From assembly GCA_005784505.1 (NCBI GenBank), contig VCAZ01000184.1, positions 434,001 through 498,000 on the forward strand: a stretch of 64,000 nucleotides of DNA, given 5' to 3'. This DNA comes from Bagarius yarrelli (lineage: Eukaryota > Chordata > Actinopteri > Siluriformes > Sisoridae). Made by a program: the position numbers and the translations under genes. Below the pieces are notes generated by a model. The model did no database searches and was not told the origin of the DNA. It worked only from the letters and a program-made list of their open reading frames with translations. Shown here piece by piece: positions 56,126-64,000 of the stretch (positions are counted from its first letter, which is position 1; each line of letters starts with the position of its first letter).

Positions 56126-57351
56126 CTGGCAGATAATGCGAAAGCTTTATAGGCTTTAATTATATCTGCATAAAAAACAAGGACAAAGCAGCATATGTCC
56201 AATTCATAATGTTGGCAAATGGCTTATTAGGACATAATAAAGTCATAAAGTGTCAAATAGTTTAATGCTTCATTTACTTACGTTTAATTAATGGATTTAA
56301 CCAGCCGCGTAACTATTTATTATTTATTTTGTGTTTTGTAGGCCAACTATTTTTTTTCCCCTTAGTCAATTTTCATGTAAACTAAAACACAGGACAAGGA
56401 GATACAGCAGAGCTTTTACTAGCCTGTGTGTACAGCTAATAAACAACAACATAATTAAAATCATCAAATTGAGAAAACTGGTCTAATTTTTGGTAAAATT
56501 GGTCTAATTTTTTAAGTTCAGCTATAACAAGCTCCTGTTGCTTTATTGTGTATTCAGAAAAAGAAGATTTAGAAAAATATCACATCATCTCTATCAGACC
56601 AACTCAACTAATCAGTCAGACTCGAAATCAAGTGTTCTTCCACCTCCAGATTAACTGTCTTCCTGCATCACAACACTTATTTTAACACATCAATATCACA
56701 CTTTTCTGCTTTTGTGATCGATCCAGTTTTATTGGCTTCAGTGCAACAAAAGTGAAAGCTGCTAATTGGAAGATCCTGGGTTCACAACCAAACTTCCATC
56801 ACTGGGAAAAGAGTTTTCTCAGGCCACCATACATTAAGCGAAGCTACTTACGCTAACATTGGTAAGTCTGCCTTTAATGCTAGACATTAAATCTATCAAA
56901 CCTGGTAGTCAATACCGAATGCTGTATGTGCATATTATTGTGAAGATGTTATTAGATAAAGCGAAGAACTCATCGAGACTAGAACAGTGTGTGCTTTGAA
57001 AATGAACACCCATGATTACAACTTGGCAAGTGGGAGCCGTTGAGAGGCACTTGAGAAATCTGTGTTAAAGTGTTATACTTTGAAACTGGCTCGGGTAAAA
57101 GCTGCTATATGTGGACATTTTTTTCCATGGGCAGAACTGTAAAAAATCAAAGGAGAAGGAAAAAAAACTCGAGATTGTTGTATGGCTAAAGTTGAGCATC
57201 GTTCATTTTCTGTCGGTTTTAAGATTTACTGTATTCTTAGTCTTCCTAACAATCTATTGGGAATTTATACTAGTTAAAAAGACAAACCGAAAACATTTCC
57301 GCTTTTTATTGTTGGTAGCCTTTGCAAGCCAGTAATAATAATAATAAAAAC
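56126..57351. other. unannotated AT-rich DNA
   Basis: A SINE head remnant (gctaattggaagatcctggg) sits near 56761-56830. No gene. Confidence 0.45.
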
Positions 57352-57727
57352 AATGGCTTAGCACTGTTGTCTTACAGCAAGAAGTCCTGGGTTCGATTCC
57401 CATTCAGGGGTCTTTCTGTGTGGAGTTTGCATGTTCTCCTGTGTTTGTGTGGATTTACTCCGGGTTCTCCGGTTTCCTCCCATTGTCCAAAAACATGTAT
57501 GTTAAATTGATTGGTGAGTCTAAATTGCCCATAGGAAAGAGTGTGAGTGTGTGTGTGTGGCCCTGTAATGGACTGACGACCTGTGTACCCCTTCTGCCTT
57601 TCGTCCTTTCAGAGACAGCTGGGTTCATGGGACTCATGTAGATCCCTGTGACCCCAAATTAGGGAATAAGCAAATGAAATAGGGACTATCGAAAATGAAT
57701 AAATGAATGAATCAATCAATCAATCAA
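57352..57727 (+). mobile_element. Mermaid/DANA-type SINE with head deletion
   Basis: Plus-strand copy starting aatggcttagcactgttgtc (part of the tRNA head is lost). It continues with tgtgtggagtttgcatgttc, attgcccataggaaagagtg and cctgtaatggactgacgacc, and ends in a gaat/caat repeat tail (57697-57727). Confidence 0.88.
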
Positions 57728-57774
57728 ATAACACAGCCCAAATGACCTTAATAGGCTTATTTTAATAAAACTCT

Positions 57775-57972
57775 TCTTCTTCTCCTTTCGGCTGTTCCCT
57801 TTTATCTGTCTCCACCTAACCCTATTCTCTACATCCTCTTTACTCACACCCACTAACTTCATGTCTTCACTTGGTCTTTCTCTTTGCCTTCTGCCTGGTA
57901 GCTCCATTTCTAACATCCCCCTACTAATATATTCACTATACCTCCTCTGCACATGTCCAAACCACCTTAACA
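57775..57972 (-). mobile_element. RTE-like LINE 3' relic
   Basis: Antisense of the final part of the same ORF as at 41525-41932: frames read MQRRYSEYISRGMLEMELP, DMKLVGVSKEDVENRVRW and RWRQ. The 3' end is at about 57775 (cttctt units). It begins about 48 bp after the Mermaid/DANA copy. Confidence 0.85.
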
Positions 57973-58616
57973 GGTCCTACTCTTACATCCTCACACACTC
58001 TCATACACAAAAAATGTGTATTCTGATAGATGATATAACAAAATCTCATCATGTATAAGTCATTAAAACATTACCTGAGTAATAAAATCACTGGTGTTAA
58101 ATAAAATCCAAGACAAAGCTTTATTAAAAGTGGCTCACAGTCACTTCCTCCCTGCATTAGTTGATATAATAGACATCATTAAGAGTGTAAGTTAAATAAG
58201 CAAAGCATCTTATGTTGCAGTGAAACCATATTCGATGTCTAAGTCTTACCTGTGTTCTAGCACTGTTTCGAAGTTACCAGCACAAGTTGGTCCCCTGCTT
58301 TATTCACCCATTAGGTATTAATGAGGGCAGATTCTGCTGTTGGCTGTAGGGAACGACTTGTATTGATCTTTACAACTGTATTAAACTAAGTATCTGCGTG
58401 TTTTATGTGACCCATAAATATTTGGCAAAAAATATGATTTTTTTTTTTCTTTTACTTATTTTTCTGTTTTTGAACCAATGATAACAACAGTAAGAAACTG
58501 ACCAATCGTTTCTATTGATAACATGGTCATTTTATTTCCTTGCTAATTTTATTTCCCCATTAATATGAATGAAAGATTCGAAAACAAATAGAATCCATCT
58601 ATTTCTCTCTTTCTTT
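57973..58616. other. unannotated AT-rich DNA
   Basis: No gene or recognised repeat. Confidence 0.45.
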
Positions 58617-58900
58617 AAATCTATCTATCTATCTATCTGTTTGTTTGTCTGTCTATCTATCCATCTCTAAATGTATCTATCTGTCTCTCTGTACATCCAT
58701 CTATTTGTCTGTCTGTCTGACTATCTATCGATCTATCCATCCACCTATCTATCTAAATTTATCTATCTGTCTCTCCATTTATTTATGTATTTGTCTGTCT
58801 ATCTATCTATCCATCCATCTTTTTCTCCCTAAATTTACCTATCTGTCTCTCTATCCATCCATCTATATGTTTGTCTGTCTTTTGCTCTGTCTGTCGGCCT
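58617..58900. repeat. imperfect CTAT/CTGT/CCAT array
   Basis: Mixed tetranucleotide runs with embedded aaat spacers. The 106-codon plus frame is an artefact. Confidence 0.85.
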
Positions 58901-59394
58901 GTCCATTTCCAAATTCTTATCTGGATTTAGTTTATTGCAATCCGATTAGAAAAAAATCGGAATAATGATAAAATAAAACAATAATAAAATAATTTATTTA
59001 TTGCAGTAAATTGCGTGTAATGAGCTTTGGGGACGTTTCCCACGTCTGTGATGGTCAGCTCTCGATTCGAAACCTAACCCAAATTTAATGTAAAGAAACT
59101 TCCTGTCTTTTTCCTTAGGCACATCAATTATACTATCCATGTTTTCTTAGAAACAGTGATCATGAAACTAGAAATTCTGAAATGCACCCATGTCGATTAC
59201 AGACTGAGTAATAAAGTAAAATAAAGCTCGGACTGTCCCAGACATGTCTGATCTTTATTATACTGTAAACTGTTTGACACAAAAACCCACAGTTATTGGA
59301 ATATTGACCCGAGTTTGTCCAACACTGTATTAAATCTTCTCCAGTTGATTTTTCTTTGTCCCGGTCTGGCTGTTCAGACATCTACTTTAAATAC
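58901..59394. other. unannotated DNA
   Basis: No gene or recognised repeat. Confidence 0.45.
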
Positions 59395-59940
59395 ACGCTG
59401 GAAGAGAGCGAAAGACTGAAAGAAAGGGGGACTGAAAGAGTGACAGCCAGAGATTCAGAAAGATTAAGACATCAAGAGAAAGACAAGAAGACTGAGGGCC
59501 AAAAAGGTGAACACAGAGAGACATGGGTGACATGAAAAAGAGAGACGTATAGAAGTGAGAAGCATAAAAGGCTGGGAAAGAGAGACAGAAAGACAAAATG
59601 AGCAAAATAAGAAAATGACAGAGGCAGGGTGTAAAATGGAACAACAGACAAAATAAATCATGCAACGAAGACAGCATATTGAGGAAAGAAAGAAAAAGAA
59701 AGTAAGAAAGAAAGAGAGCAAAAACAAAGAGAAGCAAGAAGACAGAAATAAGAGAATGATAAGAGACACGGGAGAGAAAGACATGGAAAAGAACAAGAAA
59801 AAGGAGCTATATAGAGAAAGTGAGAGAATTTAATGAAAAAGGGAAAAAAGAATGTAAAGAAAACAAGTTAAAAAAAAAAAGACAGTAAAAGTTGGAGACC
59901 AATAATTGGAGAGAAAAAAAGAGGAGAGACAGAGTTACCA
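59395..59940. repeat. polypurine tract
   Basis: About 545 bp of GA/AAAG-rich sequence with few pyrimidines and no fixed period. Long Phe/Leu/Ser-rich minus-strand frames are artefacts. Confidence 0.9.
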
Positions 59941-60375
59941 ATTTTTTAACCATAATTAATGACTTTTTTATTCCTGTCTGCATTTTAAAGAGAGTAAAAC
60001 AGACAGACAGAAAGACAAACAGACAGACAGACTGACTGAGAAGGAGAGAAAACGTGTCTGAGAAATCGAGACAAAAATTGATTAAGACACACAGAGGGAG
60101 GTTTGAGGCAGATAGACATAGAAAACAAATGTAGAGACACTGTTTTCCTGTCAGACTTCTGTTTTTGGTGATGTGGAGATAGAAATATGGTTCTTTGATT
60201 TTCTTTCGTGTTCACATCTTAAAAGAGACATGTCCAGACCTGAGGTGAGAGACTCAATTCACAGCATGCATGTAGACTGTCAGAAGAACACGGCCCAGAC
60301 AGGAGGCAAGAAGACAGGGGGAGTAACAACAGAGGAGAAATAAGCTTCACTGGATGTTTATCACTACACATTATT
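59941..60375. other. unannotated DNA with an (ACAG)n run
   Basis: acagacagacag and related units at about 59999-60035; the rest has no feature. Confidence 0.5.
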
Positions 60376-60403
60376 CCATCTTTCTGTCTGTCTTTCTCTA
60401 AAT

Positions 60404-61010
60404 CCATCTGTCTTTCTGTCTGCCTACCTTTCTCTAAATCTATCCGTCTTTCTGTCTGCCTATCTTTTTCTAAATTCATCCATCTTTCTGTCTGCCTACC
60501 TTTCTCTAAATCCATCTGTCTTTCTGTCTGCCTACCGTTCTCTAAAACCATCTGTCTTTGTCTGTCTATCTTTCTCGAAAGCCATCTGTCTTTCTGTCAG
60601 TCTATCTATCTCTAAAACCATCTGTCTTTCTGTCGGTCAGTCTATCTATCTCTAAAACCATCTGTCTTTCTGTCCGTCTATCTATCCCTAAAACCATCTG
60701 TCTTTCTGTCCGTCTATCAATTTCTAAATCCATCTGTCTTTGTCTGTCTATCTATATCTAAAACCATTTGTCTATCTGTCCATCTATCAATTTCTAAATC
60801 CATCTGTCTTTCTGTCTGTCTATCTTTCTCTAAAACCATCTGTCTTTCTGTCAGTCTATCTATCTCTAAAACCATCTGTCTTTCTGTCCGTCTATCTATC
60901 TCTAAAACCATCTGTCTTTCTGTCAGTCTATCTCTAAATCCATCTGTCTTTCTGTCCGTCTATCTTTCTCGAAATCCATCTGTCTTTCTGCCTGTCTATC
61001 TCCAAATCTA
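60404..61010. repeat. 36-bp minisatellite, about 17 units
   Basis: ccatctgtctttctgtc recurs at 60404, 60440, 60476, 60512, 60548, 60582, 60618, 60658, 60694, 60730, 60764, 60800, 60836, 60872, 60908, 60940 and 60976. The modal spacing is 36 bp, with 32-, 34- and 40-bp variants. Ser/Val/Leu-rich frames come from the repeat. Confidence 0.92.
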
Positions 61011-61162
61011 GCTGTATCACTATCTCTCTCTAAATCTGTCTGTAAATCTCTATCCATCCATTCATCCCCCATCTCTCTCTCTCTTTCTCTCATGAATCTC
61101 TCTCTCTATCTAAAAATATATAAATCTTTAAATCCATCTGTCTGTTTAACTCTAAATTTGTC

Positions 61163-61218
<56 letters not shown>

Positions 61219-61290
61219 AACTCTTTAAATCCATCTATCTGTCTGTCTGTCTGACTCTAAACTTGTCTTTAAATCGATCTATCTTGTCAC
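61011..61290. repeat. CT-rich and (CTAT)n arrays
   Basis: Includes about 13 CTAT units at 61164-61217 and degenerate CTCT/CTGT runs either side, continuing the neighbouring minisatellite. Confidence 0.85.
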
Positions 61291-61440
61291 ATTTATGCCA
61301 TTACACTGGGCGTATGCAGTCACTGGGGCATCCTTTAGCAAGAGCTTTTAGTGCTGTTGATCTCTGGTTTATTTGCTTTAGCTAAATATGGTCATAGTAA
61401 ACACAATCTAAAGAATAACCCAAATAGACCCACCCTGAAA

Positions 61441-61610
61441 TACACTACATGACAAAGTTTGTAGACACTTCCGTGAGTGTGTCCTCTCCACATTTTTGCC
61501 ACAATAACTGAAGCACACAATTTGATGTGGAAAGTCTTTTTGTAGAATTACTGCCTGAGGCCCAAACACTGTTTCAGCATTGGCCATAAAACAGCAGTTT
61601 GAGCTCGAGT
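61441..61610 (+). mobile_element. Tc1/mariner-type relic, left part
   Basis: cactacatgacaaagtttgt and agacacttc begin a copy of the 160-680 family; gaagcacacaatttgatgtg and gaggcccaaacactgtttca fit its interior. Homology fades after about 61600. Confidence 0.6.
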
Positions 61611-62169
61611 GGCTTCATAAGAGAGGTCAGATTTTAGAACATTGTTTCTTTTGACTGATATAAAGCACTGAGACTAGACACTCCTACTATTAATGCTAAA
61701 TAAACATCCACTTAGACCATTTGACACGTTGCATGTTTTATATTTTATATATTTATTAACGTATAATAGCGGAGGTATCAAAAACTTTACCATAGAAATA
61801 GGAAAACTATCCATTACCTCTCTAAAAAAAAAGACTACTAATGTAACCTGTTGCCAACAATTCCGTTATAATGAACTTACTCACTTTCTGTAAATGTTCT
61901 CTCAGGAACCCTTTTAGAGACAGCATTACGGACTAGATGGGTTGCCAGTCCGTTATTGGGCATCAAATATGCTTATTTTCACTACCAAAGACAATTTTTC
62001 TTAGCTAATCCACCTACGAGGCGGTGTGTCTATACCTACAACAATGTATGTCAATTGTATAGAGAAAAGTCCAACAGGGCATAAGGTCTAAAGTGGATTA
62101 AGGGCCTTGATTAAGGGCCCAATTCAGATTTTTATCCCCAATGTGGCACAAACGGGATACGACCCACGA
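61611..62169. other. unannotated AT-rich DNA
   Basis: Short pieces near 61930 (gggttgccagtccgttattg) and 62098 (ttaagggccttgattaaggg) resemble SINE blocks but are too diverged to annotate. Confidence 0.4.
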
Positions 62170-62311
62170 CCAACGACCAAGTAAGCAGAAAAAATTCTGA
62201 TATTTTCAGATGGGATTCAGGTCTCATTTATATGTGGAAAGTAATCAGATATACAGTAAAATTAGATATGTGCATTAACGTCTGCCATGTAAGCAAACAG
62301 ATCGGATTTTC

Positions 62312-62500
62312 ACATTTACTGCATTTGGAGGACGCCCTTATTCAGAGTGACTTACATTTATCTCTCTTTTTATATAACTAAGCAATTGGTGGTTAAGCAC
62401 ATTGCTCAGGGTCCCAGGAGTGGTTTTATTGTTCTGGGAATCGAACCCCTATCTTCCAATTAGGAGTCCAACACCTTAACACTGCGTTACCACTTCACCC
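62312..62500 (-). mobile_element. tRNA-derived SINE (family A), nested
   Basis: Complete minus-strand copy: tail ggacgcccttattcagagtg, body aactaagcaattggtggtta, head ctgggaatcgaacccctatc to gcgttaccacttcaccc. Confidence 0.88.
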
Positions 62501-62667
62501 GTCAGTGCGAGTTGAACCTCACTGAATAAGTGGCAGTGGCACATGACGTCAATTCAGGTAGACACCAACAGCAAAATATATTTATAACTGTAAATTTTGA
62601 TATTTATTATTTTAGTTTACTTAAAGTCTGTTTTGTAAATAAACAAAAAAATAAATAAATAAAATAA

Positions 62668-62670
<3 letters not shown>

Positions 62671-62742
<72 letters not shown>
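62671..62742. repeat. (TA)n array
   Basis: About 35 TA units with an early tacata interruption. Confidence 0.95.
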
Positions 62743-62747
<5 letters not shown>

Positions 62748-63013
62748 TCAGTGCTACATTAGACCAGGCTGCAACAAGCCCCTCTTTTTTTCTGTCCAAA
62801 GTGAGCTTTGTTTTGCCGAGCATTAAATATGATGTTAAAGAAAAATAACGAATAATCATTTTATTTTCATCCACTGCGTAAATAGAGTATCGTTTTGGTT
62901 GTCTTGCCGAGTATAGTCAAAATGCAGATATCGGATACGTGTCAGTTTTAAAAGAAGACGTTAGTCACAAAATTACAATTGGACATCAGGATCTGCAGTG
63001 TAAATGCAGCCTT

Positions 63014-63740
63014 GGTGAGGTTTTATACACTGACAGTAAATAAGCACTACTCTAATCATCCTATTAATACTCAGCATCCGGTAGCAATAACGCGACACTA
63101 AATTGTGTTTGGACTCTTTATAGCCCTGCAGGCCACATTTTATCCCTCAGAGTCCGAGTCTGTCTGTTCTGAGCAGCTGGTGTGTAGTGATGTGCTCTGA
63201 TCTCATTTGGGAAACCCTGCTATAAGAATAATAAGCATCCCAGGCAACCGTATGAGGCGCACAAGGGCCGTAATTCTTCCTTTCCATTTTATAAAGGGCT
63301 CCCTGTGTCCAAACCAGAATCACAGCGAAACCGCATTCGCTCTCTTTACGACACTCAGTAGAGCTCGGTGCATTTGCTGCAGCGTGAAATGACTGCCGAC
63401 AAAATAAATGGATAAATATATTCAGAGCTTGATGAGGTGGCATAGAAACATCCATTCGGGAAGACATATTTTACTACTGTATAAACAATATATCAGTTGC
63501 ACTATATTAGAGGCGGGTAGTAAGATGTTACATTCACTCTAGTTGGGAAAAATGTACTTTTAGGAGTAGATTTAACTGACTTTAATTTCACTCAAGTTAA
63601 TTTTTATTCGCAGAAATGTTATTTTTACTCTGCTACATTTGATGGCGTTCCTCCGTTACTTTTAAATGTTAATAATGAATATGTAGTGTTAATAATTTCT
63701 CTCTATTATGTTACGTTTAATAGTGAGTCTCATGATAATA
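63014..63740. other. unique block, possible conserved regulatory DNA
   Basis: The 63060-63450 part is unique and less AT-rich than its surroundings, with catttgctgcagcgtgaaat near 63370 and gagcagctggtgtg (E-box) near 63172. No splice-bounded exon; opposite-strand frames of 106 and 61 codons overlap, which argues against coding. Confidence 0.35.
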
Positions 63741-63911
63741 TGGGGAAGTGGTAGAGCAGTGGTTAAGGTGCTGGACTACCAACTTGAAGACCCAGGTTTG
63801 ATTCCCAGCACCACCAAGCCACCACCGCGGGGCCCTTAACCCCCAGTTGTATAACAGGAAATAATGTAAGTTCGCTCTGGTTAAGGGTGTCTGCCAAATG
63901 CTGCAAATGTA
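63741..63911 (+). mobile_element. tRNA-derived SINE (family A)
   Basis: Head ggggaagtggtagagcagtg, box-B-like ccaggtttgattcccagcac, shortened body, tail ttcgctctggttaagggtgt. Confidence 0.88.
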
Positions 63912-64000
63912 CTTTTAGATGTGCCTGCAGTCAGTTTGAAAAATAATGGCGGAAGAGGGAGAAGAAGCAAGTATATCAGTGAAGACGGGACACCCATAGA

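Larger units (their letters stand above)
62170..63013. mobile_element. DNA element interrupted by a SINE
   Basis: The left part (aatcagatatacag, cagatcggattttcac) and the right end tgcagtgtaaatgcagcctt resemble a dispersed fish DNA element of the same type as 24014-24595. A SINE (62312-62500) and a TA array lie inside. The left terminus was not identified, so the limits are provisional. Confidence 0.4.

Noticed and set aside
59387..59796. minus-strand frames of 110-116 codons resembling membrane proteins
   Set aside because: Antisense of a polypurine tract; leucine and phenylalanine richness is compositional.
60379..61010. CRISPR-like repeat-spacer array
   Set aside because: Repeats and 'spacers' are the same tetranucleotide-derived sequence. 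This is a vertebrate minisatellite with no cas genes.

Overview
This 64 kb window looks like AT-rich intergenic or intronic DNA from a bony fish (teleost). The evidence is the repeat content. There are about 25 tRNA-derived SINE copies whose tail carries the motif ctctggataagggcgtctg, eight copies of a Mermaid/DANA-type SINE, remnants of L2/CR1-like and RTE-like LINEs, Tc1/mariner transposase relics, hAT-type and other miniature inverted-repeat elements (MITEs), and many long di- and tetranucleotide arrays. The SINE mix suggests an otophysan fish such as a catfish or characin; that is inference from memory of these families, not a database match.

I find no convincing host protein-coding gene, rRNA gene or free-standing tRNA gene. 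Open frames are short or are explained by low-complexity DNA (GA, TA, CTAT and purine-rich tracts) or by transposon relics. The longest frame (243 codons, minus strand, 54791-55522) lies wholly inside a degenerate purine-rich minisatellite.

Layout. 0-7 kb: a Tc1 relic, a purine tract, a hAT-type MITE with an 8-bp target duplication, GA arrays with an 88-bp duplication, and a Tc1 relic split by 337 bp. 7-14 kb: SINEs, two of them head-to-tail pairs, a foldback, a transcript-like 3' end with a poly(A) tract, and a (TA)n array with higher-order structure. 14-20 kb: mostly unique AT-rich DNA, a (TAGA)n array and homeodomain-site-rich stretches. 20-31 kb: L2 and Tc1 relics, Mermaid/DANA copies, a 582-bp MITE, a MITE nested in a Tc1 relic, foldbacks, a promoter-like motif cluster and a short GC-rich SINE with a perfect 13-bp target duplication. 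31-41 kb: unique DNA, a purine tract, a LINE reverse-transcriptase relic and an LTR-like repeat. 41.3-42.9 kb: a two-unit tandem duplication whose copies carry different LINE fragments. 43-53 kb: SINE clusters, a (CTAT)n array and unique blocks. 53-64 kb: the purine-rich minisatellite, RTE relics, a 36-bp minisatellite, a DNA element split by a SINE, and a further unique block.

The genes do not form a pathway. The window is a record of retrotransposition, DNA transposition and tandem-repeat growth. Unique blocks with clustered TAAT-type and E-box motifs (near 5.2, 17.1, 19.9, 31.8, 36.2, 39.9, 41.0, 46.0, 53.8 and 63.2 kb) are the best candidates for regulatory DNA. That idea rests on base composition and motif reading only and needs cross-species alignment.
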